Origin: Methylobacterium sp. 10
GTDB taxonomy: Bacteria > Pseudomonadota > Alphaproteobacteria > Rhizobiales > Beijerinckiaceae
Direction: 5' to 3'
DNA: 64,000 nt
NCBI RefSeq assembly: GCF_000519085.1
Contig: NZ_KI912577.1
Location: 374,501 to 438,500 of the forward strand
Shown here: piece by piece, positions 28,392 to 37,225 of the stretch
How the letters are laid out: every line of letters starts with the position of its first letter
Numbering within the stretch: position 1 is the stretch's first letter
The notes under the pieces: generated by a model
What the model was told of the DNA's origin: nothing
What the model saw: only the letters and a program-made list of their open reading frames with translations
Database searches by the model: none
Translations under genes and position numbers: made by a program

Positions 28392-29094
28392 CGACCCCCC
28401 CGGCCCATGGGGTTCCCGAAAGGTGGGTATGGGGCGTCCCCGGCTCACCGAGATCCGACACCGCCGAGAATGCGCCCTCCAGGCTGTGTCCGCCGGTGTA
28501 GCGGCTTCGCGTGGCAACCACGGGCAGTCCCGCATCGAGCGCCGAGCGGATGCCGGCCACCGAATCCTCGAAGGCGATGGCTTCCCCCGCCGCCACGCCG
28601 AGGCGCGTGAGGGCCAGGACGAACACGTCCGGATGCGGCTTCTTGCGCTCCGCCTCGTCGCCACAGGCCACCACGTCGAAGGGGCTGCCCTCGGGAAAGT
28701 TGACGGCGAGGAGCGCGTCCACGTTGGGGCGGCTCGTGGTGCTCGCCACCGCGAGGAGAAGGCCTGCGCTCTTGGCTTCCCCCACCAGGCGCGCGATGCC
28801 GGGGCGCAGTTCGAGCGCTCCTTTCGTGACGAGGTCGCCGTAGATCCCGGTCTTGCGGTCGTGGATCTCGCTCATCTGCGCGCGGCGTTCCGCATCCGGC
28901 TCGCCGTGCTCGGTAGCCACGTAATGGGCGAGCCGCTCCTTGCCGCCCATGACGGTGAGAAGGTCGGCATAGAGCTCCGGCGACCAGTGCCAGTCGAGCC
29001 CCAATTCGGAGAAGGCGCGGTTGAAGGCCTGCCGGTGCAGGTCCTCGGTCTCGGCCAGGGTTCCGTCGACGTCGAAGATCAGCGCCTTCAACAT
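28348..29094 (-). CDS. cbbY: CbbY-like HAD phosphatase
   Basis: A 248-residue HAD-IA hydrolase: nucleophile motif DVDGTLAE with Asp8 and Asp10, the cap domain, a [11 protein letters not shown] motif II region, and KKPHPDVF plus [15 protein letters not shown] for motifs III and IV. CbbY proteins remove inhibitory xylulose 1,5-bisphosphate made by RuBisCO side reactions. It overlaps the stop of rpe, fitting the cbb operon. Related beta-phosphoglucomutase-type enzymes share this pattern, so the exact substrate is inferred from context. Confidence 0.82.
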   Translation of the reverse strand: MLKALIFDVDGTLAETEDLHRQAFNRAFSELGLDWHWSPELYADLLTVMGGKERLAHYVATEHGEPDAERRAQMSEIHDRKTGIYGDLVTKGALELRPGIARLVGEAKSAGLLLAVASTTSRPNVDALLAVNFPEGSPFDVVACGDEAERKKPHPDVFVLALTRLGVAAGEAIAFEDSVAGIRSALDAGLPVVATRSRYTGGHSLEGAFSAVSDLGEPGTPHTHLSGTPWAGGVVTLAGLAAWHERAG

Positions 29095-29774
29095 GCGACG
29101 GTGCCGCCGGCGCCCGCCCGGATGGCGGCGATGCGCTCGGCATATCCGGCCGGCCCGCCCTTGAACACGGCGCTGCCGGCGACGAAGGCGTTGGCCCCGG
29201 CAGCGGCGGCGAGGCCGACGGTCTCCGGGGTGATGCCGCCATCCACCTCGATGTCGATGTCGCGGCCGGCGGTCATGGCCTTGATCCGGGCGATGGTCTC
29301 CAGGGTCGAGGGGATGAAGCTCTGGCCGCCGAAGCCGGGATTCACCGTCATCACCAGGACGAGGTCCACCATGTCGATCAGGGACTCGATGGCGGTCGCA
29401 GGGGTACCCGGATTCAGCGCGACGCCGGCACGCTTGCCGAGAGACCGGATGGTCTGGAGCGAGCGGTGGATATGCGGGCCGGCCTCCACATGGACGGAGA
29501 TCGCATCCGCGCCGGCCTCGGCGAAGGCCGCGAGATACGGGTCTGCGGGGGCGATCATCAGGTGGACGTCGAAGATCTTGGCACTGTGCGGCCGGAGCGC
29601 CTTCACCACGTCGGGGCCGAAAGTGATGTTGGGCACGAAATGCCCGTCCATCACGTCGAGGTGGATCCAGTCCGCCCCGGACTCCGAGACCGCGCGGACC
29701 TCCTCGCCGAGGGCGGCGAAATCCGCCGAGAGGATGGAAGGAGAGATGATGGGGCCGGCCGTGCGGGTCGTCAT
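29088..29774 (-). CDS. rpe: Ribulose-phosphate 3-epimerase
   Basis: A 228-residue TIM-barrel epimerase interconverting ribulose 5-phosphate and xylulose 5-phosphate. The motifs are [10 protein letters not shown] at the N-terminus, [38 protein letters not shown], and DIEVDGGI near the end, with Asp/His metal ligands intact. I used the ATG at 29774; the frame extends further upstream. It lies between prk and cbbY in a tight operon and supplies pentose phosphates to the neighbouring kinase. Confidence 0.94.
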   Translation of the reverse strand: MTTRTAGPIISPSILSADFAALGEEVRAVSESGADWIHLDVMDGHFVPNITFGPDVVKALRPHSAKIFDVHLMIAPADPYLAAFAEAGADAISVHVEAGPHIHRSLQTIRSLGKRAGVALNPGTPATAIESLIDMVDLVLVMTVNPGFGGQSFIPSTLETIARIKAMTAGRDIDIEVDGGITPETVGLAAAAGANAFVAGSAVFKGGPAGYAERIAAIRAGAGGTVAC

Positions 29775-29835
29775 TCGGGCTATCTCGTTCACTTTATCGG
29801 TCCGGCAAGAGCAAGAGCCCGGACGTTCGCTGGTC

Positions 29836-30696
29836 TCAGGCAAGCCGGCGCTTGCGTTCCACCAATTGCATAATGATCGGGGTCAGAATGAGCTGCATCG
29901 CGATGTCGAGCTTGCCACCCGGAATCACGATGGAATTGGCACGGCTCATGAAGGAACCCTGGATCATCGAGATCAGGTAGGAGAAGTCGATACCCTTCGG
30001 GTCCTTGAATCGGATCACCACCAGCGATTCGTCGGCGGTGGGAATCCAGCGGGCGATGAAAGGGTTGGAGGTATCCACCGTGGGCACGCGCTGGAAGTTG
30101 ATGTCCGTCCAGGTGAATTGCGGGCAGATCGTCTGCACGTAATCCGGCATGCGCCGCAGGATCACGTCGGTGACGGCCTCGGTGGAATAGCCGCGGAACG
30201 AGCGGTCCCGGTGCAGCTTTTGGATCCATTCGAGGTTGATTACCGGCACCACGCCGATCTTGAGGTCGGCGTAGCGGGCCATGTCGACATTGTCGTCGAC
30301 GACGCAGCCGTGAAGGCCTTCGTAGAACAGCAGGTCGGAGCCCGGCGGGAAATCCTCCCAGGGTGTGAAGGTGCCCGGCTCGGCGCCGTAGGCCTGCGCG
30401 TCGGCAACGTCGTGGACGTAGTGACGCGTACGCCCGCCGCCGGATTCGCCGTAGCTGCGAAACACCTCCTCCAGCTCCAGGAGCAGGTTGGCGCGGGGCG
30501 CGAAGTGGCTGAGGGTCGGCTCCTCGGCCATGGCCTTGCGCATGGCGTTGCGATCGAGGGCGTGGAACGCGTCCCCCTCGATGTAGACCGCGCTCACGTC
30601 CTCGCGGCGGAAGATCTGTTCGAACGTGTTGCGCACGGAGGTCGTGCCGGCGCCCGACGATCCGGTGACCGAAATGATGGGATGACGCGCCGACAT
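29836..30696 (-). CDS. prk: Phosphoribulokinase
   Basis: A 286-residue class I (proteobacterial) phosphoribulokinase. The P-loop [10 protein letters not shown] is at residues 11-20, then YIEGDAFH, the [10 protein letters not shown] strand with the catalytic Asp-containing region, and the [14 protein letters not shown] segment. It makes ribulose 1,5-bisphosphate from ribulose 5-phosphate. In Methylorubrum extorquens, which lacks RuBisCO, this product serves as the effector of the regulator QscR. In an autotroph it would feed the Calvin cycle. Confidence 0.95.
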   Translation of the reverse strand: MSARHPIISVTGSSGAGTTSVRNTFEQIFRREDVSAVYIEGDAFHALDRNAMRKAMAEEPTLSHFAPRANLLLELEEVFRSYGESGGGRTRHYVHDVADAQAYGAEPGTFTPWEDFPPGSDLLFYEGLHGCVVDDNVDMARYADLKIGVVPVINLEWIQKLHRDRSFRGYSTEAVTDVILRRMPDYVQTICPQFTWTDINFQRVPTVDTSNPFIARWIPTADESLVVIRFKDPKGIDFSYLISMIQGSFMSRANSIVIPGGKLDIAMQLILTPIIMQLVERKRRLA

Positions 30697-30730
30697 GAAC
30701 GATGCCCGACCGGTTCCAGCCTGTCCCCGG

Positions 30731-31792
30731 TCAGCTTCGCATCAGGCCGCGCTGGCCGAACAGGGGCGAGCGGCCGGCGGCGGCGTTGCGGCCACCGTAA
30801 TACTTGGCGACGCAGGCCACGTCCTCGCTTGATCCGAACACCAGCGGCACGCGCTCGTGGATGCCGGTGGCGGAGATGTCGAGGATACGGTTGGCGCCGT
30901 CTGTAGCCAACGCACCCGCCTGCTCCATCAGCATCGCGATGGGCGCAGCCTCGTAGAGGAGGCGCAGGCGGCCCTGCGCGTAGCCCTTCCGGTTGTCACC
31001 GGGATAGAGGAACACGCCGCCACGCAGGAGCACCCGCTGCGCATCGGCCACAAGGGAGCCGAGCCATCGCATGTTGAAGTTCTTGTCCAGCGGCCCGTCG
31101 GAACCGGCCAGACAATCCTCGATGAAGGCCTTCACCGGGGTGTCCCAATGCCGGGCGTTGGAAGCGTTGATGGCGTATTCCCTGGCAGCGGCCACCACCT
31201 CGATCCGAGGACTGGTGAGGCGGAACACACGCTCGGCCCGGTCTAGAGTGAAGATCTGCGTGCCGAATCCAAGCGTCAGCACCAGGGAGGTCGCCGGACC
31301 GTAGGTGACGAAGCCGGCGGCGAGCTGGGCGGTGCCGGGGCTCGTGAACGAACCGAGGGGGTTCTCCGCCGTCGCGCCCACGGGCCGGATGCCGAAGATC
31401 GAGCCCACCGCCATGTTCACGCCGATGTTCGACGAGCCGTCCAAGGGATCGATGGCGACGGCAAGCGGGGCGCCGGCGTTGAGAAGCATGATGCCCTCGG
31501 CCTCCTCGGAGGCGACCTCCGCCACCGGCGCGCCGCGCAGGGCCTCGGTGAATCTGTGGTGCGCCAGCACGTCGAGGGCCTTCTGCACGTCGCCGTCGCT
31601 GTTCTGCTCACCCTGTGCCGCGAGATCGCCGCCGCCCAGCGCGCCGCGGCCGATCACCTCGCTCACATCCACAGCCGCCTCGGCACAGGCCGCGATGACT
31701 GCGGCGACGTCGGCGAGGCCCTGATCGGCGGCAACCGCCTGGGCGAGGTACGCATCGAGCCGCGACCCGATTTCCAGAGACCCCAACGACAT
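30731..31792 (-). CDS. cbbF: Class 1 fructose-1,6-bisphosphatase
   Basis: A 353-residue class 1 FBPase. The substrate/metal motif DPLDGSSN lies in the IDPLDGSSNIGVNM stretch; the C-terminal YPGDNRKGYAQGRLRLLYEAAP segment with the KGYAQGRLR loop is diagnostic. It hydrolyses fructose 1,6-bisphosphate (and possibly sedoheptulose 1,7-bisphosphate in cbb clusters). It is the first gene of the operon running through prk, rpe and cbbY, divergent from the LysR regulator. Confidence 0.94.
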   Translation of the reverse strand: MSLGSLEIGSRLDAYLAQAVAADQGLADVAAVIAACAEAAVDVSEVIGRGALGGGDLAAQGEQNSDGDVQKALDVLAHHRFTEALRGAPVAEVASEEAEGIMLLNAGAPLAVAIDPLDGSSNIGVNMAVGSIFGIRPVGATAENPLGSFTSPGTAQLAAGFVTYGPATSLVLTLGFGTQIFTLDRAERVFRLTSPRIEVVAAAREYAINASNARHWDTPVKAFIEDCLAGSDGPLDKNFNMRWLGSLVADAQRVLLRGGVFLYPGDNRKGYAQGRLRLLYEAAPIAMLMEQAGALATDGANRILDISATGIHERVPLVFGSSEDVACVAKYYGGRNAAAGRSPLFGQRGLMRS

Positions 31793-31995
31793 CGGCTCAC
31801 GTCCTCTTCCACAGACCCGCCGGAGACCATCCGGCCGCTCATCATCCGTCCAGCTTCCAGGCCTTCGAAAGCCCGGAGCACCGCCCTTTGCACGATAGCG
31901 CCGGGTTCAACCAGAGCGCCAGACGGGCATTCCCCGTGCAAAGAAGGAATTCTGAAAAAACTTGCGGGCGGTTCCAAAAAAACTAAAAACGCCGG
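31793..31995. promoter_or_regulatory. Divergent promoter region of cbbF operon and cbbR/qscR
   Basis: About 200 bases between the two divergent starts. The part nearest cbbR (31945-31990) is A/T-rich with runs of A and an imperfect inverted pair GGAA...TTCC around 31948-31971. LysR-type regulators usually bind T-N11-A sites in this position. I cannot define the exact operator from one sequence. Confidence 0.4.
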
Positions 31996-32952
31996 ATGCG
32001 CAACCTCTCGCTCAAGCAACTCCAGGCCGTCGCAGCGGTCGCCCGCCTCGGAACGATGACCCGTGCGGCCCAGGAACTCAACGTCACCTCGGCGGCGCTC
32101 TACGCGCGCATCCGCCAGTTGGAGGAGGAGGCGGGGCTGCTGCTGTTCGACCGGACCCCCACGGGCCTGAAGCCCACCGATGCCGGGCGCGAGATGCTTT
32201 GGGCGATCGACAGCATCAACACGGTGCTGGAGACTTGCGCCGACCGGCTCCAGACCCTCAAGGGCGGCAGTGGCGGCCGGGTCGCCATGGGGGTGGTGTC
32301 CACCGCCAAGTATTTCACGCCCCAGATCATCGCCGGTTTCGTCGACCGTTATCCCGCGGTGGAGATCAACCTCGTCGTCGGCAATCGCGGCGCCATGGTC
32401 GAGGCCCTGCGCAACTACGAAATCGACTTTGCCATCATGGGTCGTCCGCCGCGCGACTTTGCCATTGAGGCCGAGATGTTCGGCGCGCACCCGCTGGTGA
32501 TCATCGCGGCGCCGGGCCATCGCCTCAGCACGCGGACCAACCTCACGCGGGCGGACTTGACCGAGGAATCCTTTCTGGTGCGCGAGGAAGGGTCCGGCAC
32601 CCGCACGGTGTTCGAGGAGTTCATGTCGGGCATCATGATCCAGCGCGCGAAACTCGGAATCGATTCTGGCTCGAACGAAACGATCAAGCAGGCGGTGATG
32701 GCCGGACTCGGCATCGCCCTCATCTCGGGCCACACGGTGGCGGCCGAGGTCGAGAGCGGGCGCATGATTCTGCTCGACGTGCAGGGATTGCCGATCCGTC
32801 GCGACTGGTACGTAGTCCGCCGCGCCGACAAGGTGCTCGGGCCGGCGGCGGCGGCGTTCTGGGATTACACGGTGAAGGAAGGCGGGCGGAAGCTGCCGCG
32901 TCTGGCCCTGTCACCGGCCGTCAGTCCGGTCACCGCGGAGTTCGAGGCGTGA
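31996..32952 (+). CDS. LysR-type regulator, CbbR/QscR family
   Basis: A 318-residue LysR regulator with an N-terminal winged helix (LSLKQLQAVAAVARLGTMTRAAQELNVTSAALYARIRQLEEE) and a ligand-binding C-terminal part with the CbbR-like segments TAKYFTPQIIAGF, MGRPPRDF and REEGSGTR. It is divergent from cbbF-prk-rpe-cbbY, the classic position for CbbR. In methylobacteria lacking RuBisCO, the homologue QscR controls the serine cycle and responds to ribulose 1,5-bisphosphate. Whether this is CbbR or QscR depends on whether RuBisCO exists elsewhere in the genome. Confidence 0.85.
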   Translation: MRNLSLKQLQAVAAVARLGTMTRAAQELNVTSAALYARIRQLEEEAGLLLFDRTPTGLKPTDAGREMLWAIDSINTVLETCADRLQTLKGGSGGRVAMGVVSTAKYFTPQIIAGFVDRYPAVEINLVVGNRGAMVEALRNYEIDFAIMGRPPRDFAIEAEMFGAHPLVIIAAPGHRLSTRTNLTRADLTEESFLVREEGSGTRTVFEEFMSGIMIQRAKLGIDSGSNETIKQAVMAGLGIALISGHTVAAEVESGRMILLDVQGLPIRRDWYVVRRADKVLGPAAAAFWDYTVKEGGRKLPRLALSPAVSPVTAEFEA

Positions 32953-34184
32953 GCGAGACCGGGATCGTCGTCGTCGGTGCCGGGCAGGCCGGTTTGCAAG
33001 CTGCGGCTTCCCTGCGCGAGGCCGGCTATGCCGGATCGGTGACGATGATCGGCGACGAGCCGAGCCTTCCCTATCAGCGTCCACCGCTCTCGAAGGCCTA
33101 TCTCGCCGGCAAGGTGGATGCCGCCGGCCTGTTTCTGCGGGCGCCGGGCTTCTACGCGGACCACCGCATCGCCTGCGAGACCTCGGTCGAGGCCGTCGCG
33201 ATCAGCAGGTCAGCCCGCAAAGTCCGCTTCAGCGACGGACGTGACCTCGGCTACGATCACCTCGTCCTCGCCATGGGATCGCGAAACCGGCCTCTGCCGG
33301 TGCCCGGGGCCGAGCTTGCGGGCGTGTACCAGCTACGCTCGATCGTGGATGCCGAGCGGATCAGGGCGGCCATCGCCGTATCGCGCAGCATCGCCATCGT
33401 CGGCGCGGGATTCATCGGGCTCGAGTTCGCCAGCATCTGCGCCGCACGCGGCCTGTCCGTTACCGTCATCGAAGCCGCCGATCGGCCGATGGCGAGGGCC
33501 GTGTCCGAGCCGATCGCCACCTTCTTCCGAGAGGTACACGAGAGCGCCGGCATCCGCTTCCTGTTCGGCGGCGGCGTGCAGGCCATCGAGGGTTGGGCTG
33601 GGCGGGCCGAGTCGATTGTCTTGTCAGACGGCACCGTATGCCCGGCCGACTTGGTCCTGATCGGGATCGGCGTTCTTCCAAACCAGGACCTTGCAGCCGA
33701 GGCCGGCCTTCACGTGGAGGACGGCATCGTTGTCGACTCCGTTCTTCTCACCGACGACCCGTCGATCTCGGCTATCGGCGATTGCGCCCAGTTTCCCACA
33801 CGCTTCGCAGCCCATGGCACGGCGCGGGTGGAATCTATTCAGAACGCCATCGACCAGGGCCGCTGCCTCGCCGCCCGCATCACCGGACGCCCCGCCCCTT
33901 ACGATGCCGTTCCCTGGTTCTGGAGCGATCAGGGCGGGCACAAGCTGCAGATGGTGGGATTGCCGGCATCGAACGACATCTCCGTGCGACGCGCCACCGC
34001 CGGGGGATTTGCGGTGTTCCGCTATCGCGGTCCGCACCTCACCGGGATCGAGACGGTGGATTCGGCCGCCGAGCATATGGCCGCCCGCCGAATCATCGCG
34101 CGCGGCCTGTCACCGACGCAGGACGAGGCTGCGGATCCGGCCTTCGATCTCAAGGCTCTCGCCATGGGACGCAACGGACCCTGA
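32949..34184 (+). CDS. Ferredoxin-reductase-like FAD/NAD(P) oxidoreductase
   Basis: A 411-residue flavoprotein of the rhodocoxin/putidaredoxin reductase type. It has an FAD loop VVVGAGQAGLQAA near residue 5, YQRPPLSKAYL, an NAD(P) loop IVGAGFIGLEFA near residue 147, and AIGDCAQFP near residue 277. A C-terminal reductase domain (about 320-411) contains PWFWSDQGGHKLQMVG. It starts with GTG at 32949, overlapping the regulator's stop. It probably reduces a [2Fe-2S] ferredoxin for a cytochrome P450 or dioxygenase; no such partner gene is in the window. Confidence 0.87.
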   Translation: MSETGIVVVGAGQAGLQAAASLREAGYAGSVTMIGDEPSLPYQRPPLSKAYLAGKVDAAGLFLRAPGFYADHRIACETSVEAVAISRSARKVRFSDGRDLGYDHLVLAMGSRNRPLPVPGAELAGVYQLRSIVDAERIRAAIAVSRSIAIVGAGFIGLEFASICAARGLSVTVIEAADRPMARAVSEPIATFFREVHESAGIRFLFGGGVQAIEGWAGRAESIVLSDGTVCPADLVLIGIGVLPNQDLAAEAGLHVEDGIVVDSVLLTDDPSISAIGDCAQFPTRFAAHGTARVESIQNAIDQGRCLAARITGRPAPYDAVPWFWSDQGGHKLQMVGLPASNDISVRRATAGGFAVFRYRGPHLTGIETVDSAAEHMAARRIIARGLSPTQDEAADPAFDLKALAMGRNGP

Positions 34185-34202
34185 CCGCCTCTCGCCACGA
34201 CT

Positions 34203-34475
34203 TCAGTGATCGTTCTCCGTAGTCAGCGATCCGAGCCGGGTGCCTTCGTCTCCGCCAGTCGCACGAAGGCCGACACCGCTCTCGCTGCCTTCGTGAAAGA
34301 CGATGCCGGCGGTCATGAGAACACTTCTCAGCGCTTCGATCCGGCCCGATGCCGGATCGCCGGTGCCATTCTCGAAGGCCTTCACATCCTGCTCGGCCAG
34401 ACCGACCTTGGCCGCGAGATCCGCCTCCGACCAGCCCAGCATGCCGCGGGCGGCTCGCGATTGCGCCGGGCTCAT
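34203..34475 (-). CDS. Small XRE-family helix-turn-helix regulator
   Basis: A 90-residue protein: SPAQSRAARGMLGWSEADLAAKVGLAEQDVKAFENGT is a standard Cro/C1-type helix-turn-helix, followed by a short region IEALRSVLMTAGIVF seen in many small alphaproteobacterial XRE proteins. I placed the start at 34475, where the family begins; the frame is open to 34544. It is convergent with the reductase gene. Confidence 0.75.
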   Translation of the reverse strand: MSPAQSRAARGMLGWSEADLAAKVGLAEQDVKAFENGTGDPASGRIEALRSVLMTAGIVFHEGSESGVGLRATGGDEGTRLGSLTTENDH

Positions 34476-34544
34476 CGTGTTCGGCCCCGCCCCGCCGCGT
34501 TCGCTCTCGTCCAGTCCCGACACAGGAAGCACTCCGTCATGCAA

Positions 34545-34843
34545 TGGCGCTCGACACGCGCCGGCTTCTAAGCTGCTTTAACGAGGCTGGCAGCGGGATT
34601 GTTCACGTAGAGGGAGCGTGGAGCGACGTTTGGAAGTGAATGACAAGGAAAACCCACAACGGGCACTCTTGACCTTATTTGTGCTGGAATCTTATCCGAA
34701 GGGCGTCCGTACGCTGTCCACGCAAGCCTCGTCCGACGCAGAGCTTCGCGCGGGACGAGCGGCCCGAACGATCGCGCGTCGCAACCGGGACGCGGTGCGC
34801 GACGATGCGAGTTCGATTGATGATTACGAAGGAGGGCCTGACG
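34545..34843. other. Spacer upstream of the META-domain gene
   Basis: About 300 bases with no convincing gene. It must hold the promoters of the XRE regulator and the META-domain gene. A TTGACC near 34671 followed about 17 bases later by TTATCC is a possible weak promoter reading right. Open frames here are shadow readings. Confidence 0.3.
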
Positions 34844-35338
34844 ATGAGAGCGATGCTGTTCGCCGCGATGGCTTGTGCCGCGACGGCGGGGATGCTGGCG
34901 ACGGGCGCAATGGCGCAGGGATCCAACGTCACCGGCTTCGGCAAGGACAACCGCGAGAAGCCCGAGAAGAAGCAGTACGTTCCGGCGGCCAAGGCCCAGG
35001 AGAAGATGTTTCCGCTCGATGCGACCTGGACCGCCGTGAGCCTCAACGGCAAGCCCTTCAACGGCACCGACCGGCCGAGCTTCATCATCGATAAGCAGTA
35101 CCGCGCTCGTGGCTATGGCGGCTGCAACACTTTCGCCGCCACGGCCTTCCCCCTGCGCGAGCAGCACCTCGCCGTCGGCCCCCTCGCTCTCACGAAGAAG
35201 CCCTGCGATAAGGGTACCGGCGCCAGCGAGCAGGACTTCTTCATCGCCCTGCGCACCGCCGCCCAGTGGGACCTCGTCGGGTCGCAGCTGGTGATCAAGA
35301 GCCAGAAGGGCGAGTTGAAGTTCGATCGCGCGCTTTAG
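34844..35338 (+). CDS. Exported META-domain (HslJ-like) protein
   Basis: A 164-residue protein with a signal peptide (residues 1-22, MLATGAMAQG) and a META domain with the family signature RGYGGCNTFAATAF, then LAVGPLALTKKPC and the EQDFFIALRTAAQW helix. META/HslJ proteins are small periplasmic or outer-membrane-associated proteins sometimes linked to stress or drug resistance; no molecular activity is established here. GAAGGAGG seven bases before the ATG at 34844 fixes this start; the frame is open from 34679. Confidence 0.8.
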   Translation: MRAMLFAAMACAATAGMLATGAMAQGSNVTGFGKDNREKPEKKQYVPAAKAQEKMFPLDATWTAVSLNGKPFNGTDRPSFIIDKQYRARGYGGCNTFAATAFPLREQHLAVGPLALTKKPCDKGTGASEQDFFIALRTAAQWDLVGSQLVIKSQKGELKFDRAL

Positions 35339-35351
35339 ATTTCTCCGCAGC

Positions 35352-35370
35352 ACGGCCGGTCACCGGCCGT
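35352..35370. terminator. GC hairpin after the META-domain gene
   Basis: ACGGCCGG-tca-CCGGCCGT is a perfect 8-base-pair stem with a 3-base loop, starting 14 bases after the stop codon. The following CCTTCCC has few Ts, so it is a weak intrinsic terminator at best. Confidence 0.4.
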
Positions 35371-35706
35371 CCTTCCCTGGGCGAACACGCGCTGCGATGG
35401 ACGTTTCGCGAGAGACAGCCGACTCGGCTCACCGCAACGGAATCGAGGCCGGAAGCGCGTGGAGCTACCCTACCGGCCCCATCCGTTCGATGGATGAACA
35501 ACGCTGACGTGCAGGCGCGGCAGTCCGATGCCCAGCCCGCCTCCTCGGTGCCGGTATGTAAGGCGCCCTGACGCCGGCTCCCTTACGAATGTGGACTTCG
35601 CTTTAAGGCCGCGTTGACGACGATCCGAGGTCTCCGGCCCGGCTTTACCCCTCGTTCAATGCCCCCATCGCCTTCTGCCGATCGCGGTTGAAGCGGGGGA
35701 AGCGAA
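35371..35706. other. Spacer without a recognised gene
   Basis: About 335 bases of ordinary composition between the META-domain gene and a small predicted membrane protein. Short readings in several frames have no motif and no ribosome site. No RNA gene or repeat is evident. Confidence 0.35.
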
Positions 35707-35877
35707 ATGGTGAAGCGACTGGAATGGGCGACGGGGAGCGTCGTCCGCAGCGGCGCTCGCGAAGAGGCGGTCTATACCTGCCCGCCGAGCCTGCATCCGG
35801 GGGCCTTCCGGATCGCGCTGTCGACACCGTTCTGCGCGACTATCCTTGTGCTCTCGGCAATGGTCCTGTTCTCGTGA
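35707..35877 (+). CDS. Small predicted membrane protein (56 residues)
   Basis: An ATG at 35707 preceded by GGGGAAGCGAA opens a 56-codon reading: a charged, soluble first half (MVKRLEWATGSVVRSGAREE) and one hydrophobic C-terminal helix (IALSTPFCATILVLSAMVLF). Codons end mostly in G or C, as in real genes of this genome. No family is recognised. The tail-anchored shape suggests a small inner-membrane protein. It is too short to be noticed by many gene finders. Confidence 0.45.
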   Translation: MVKRLEWATGSVVRSGAREEAVYTCPPSLHPGAFRIALSTPFCATILVLSAMVLFS

Positions 35878-36157
35878 ACACCGCCTGATCCAGGCATCGA
35901 TCATGGCGAGACCGCACAAAAGGTCCGGGACGACGAGTCACGGGCGACGTAGCAAGAACAACATTCTCTTGGCCTGTCACCAGGCAAATCAATACTTCTA
36001 CTGATGAATCAGATCGTTGAAGACAGAGAAGATTTGTCTTTGCCCTGCGGCCATTGCCGATTGCCTCGCATAGAACGACGCGATATCCCGGCGCATACCG
36101 AGCGCAGGGCCTGTCGAGGCCTTCGCGATGCGTAAGAGCCGATCAGGAGATCTCGTC

Positions 36158-37132
36158 ATGGCCGACACCAGCCCCTCGCAGACCCGCAAACCCGGCCACG
36201 GCCATATCTATGGCTCGATCACCGAGACGATCGGCAATACACCCCTGGTCCGGCTCAACCGCATCACCAAGGAACGCGGCGTCGATGCCGAGATCCTGCT
36301 CAAGCTCGAGTTCTTCAACCCGATCGCGAGCGTGAAGGATCGTATCGGCGTCAACATGATCGACGCCCTCGAAGCCTCCGGCCAGTTGAAGCCGGGCGGT
36401 ACGCTGGTGGAGCCCACTTCCGGCAACACCGGCATCGCCCTGGCCTTCGTAGCGGCGGCACGCGGCTACCGCCTGATCCTCGTGATGCCCGAGACCATGT
36501 CCCTCGAACGCCGCAAGATGCTGGCTTTCCTCGGCGCGGAGCTGGCCCTCACCCCAGGCCCGCAGGGCATGAAGGGCGCGATCAGCAAAGCCGAGGAACT
36601 TCTGAACGAAATTCCCGGCTCGATCATGCCGCAGCAATTCTCGAACCCGGCCAACCCCGAAATTCACCGCAAGACCACGGCCGAAGAGATCTGGAACGAC
36701 ACCCAGGGCCAGCTCGACGCCTTCGTCGCCGGCGTCGGCACGGGCGGGACGATCACGGGTGTCGGCAGCGTGCTGAAGCCGCGCCTGCCGAATCTCAAGG
36801 TGATCGCCGTCGAGCCTACCGATTCGCCCGTCATCTCCGGCGGCCAGCCCGGCCCGCATAAGATCCAGGGCATCGGCGCCGGCTTCATCCCGGGCAACCT
36901 CGACCGCGAAGTCATCGACGAGGTGATCACCGTCTCGAACCAGGAAGCCTTCGACACCGCCCGGCTTCTCGCCAAGCTCGAAGGCATCCCTGGAGGCATC
37001 TCCACCGGCGGCAACGTCGCCGCAGCGCTGAAGCTGGCGGCACGGCCGGAGTTCCAGGGCAAGCGCATCGTCACGGTGGCCTGCTCCTTCGCCGAACGCT
37101 ACATTTCCTCGGCGCTCTTCGAGGGAATCTAA
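36158..37132 (+). CDS. cysK: Cysteine synthase A (O-acetylserine sulfhydrylase)
   Basis: A 324-residue PLP enzyme forming cysteine from O-acetylserine and sulfide. The PLP lysine is Lys60 in NPIASVKDR; the substrate loop SGNTG is at about 88-92; [12 protein letters not shown] binds the PLP phosphate; and the [18 protein letters not shown] segment is typical of CysK. AGGAG lies nine bases before the ATG at 36158. A terminator follows at 37144. No cysE or sulfate genes are adjacent. Confidence 0.95.
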   Translation: MADTSPSQTRKPGHGHIYGSITETIGNTPLVRLNRITKERGVDAEILLKLEFFNPIASVKDRIGVNMIDALEASGQLKPGGTLVEPTSGNTGIALAFVAAARGYRLILVMPETMSLERRKMLAFLGAELALTPGPQGMKGAISKAEELLNEIPGSIMPQQFSNPANPEIHRKTTAEEIWNDTQGQLDAFVAGVGTGGTITGVGSVLKPRLPNLKVIAVEPTDSPVISGGQPGPHKIQGIGAGFIPGNLDREVIDEVITVSNQEAFDTARLLAKLEGIPGGISTGGNVAAALKLAARPEFQGKRIVTVACSFAERYISSALFEGI

Positions 37133-37143
37133 CCTCCGACGGA

Positions 37144-37170
37144 CGGCCCTGCCCACGGGGCCGACTTTTC
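37144..37170 (+). terminator. Intrinsic terminator of cysK
   Basis: CGGCCC-tgcccacg-GGGCCG forms a hairpin 12 bases after the cysK stop, followed by ACTTTTCC. Confidence 0.6.
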
Positions 37171-37225
37171 CACGACGACGGCGCTTTCTCCCTGTGGCTT
37201 TCGAACCCCTTTCTGAAGGCCGCCC

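Noticed and set aside
27073..30906. A 1,277-codon plus-strand open frame across the yebC-cbbY-rpe-prk region
   Set aside because: It is antisense to five well-recognised genes; long antisense frames are expected in GC-rich DNA and it shows no motif.
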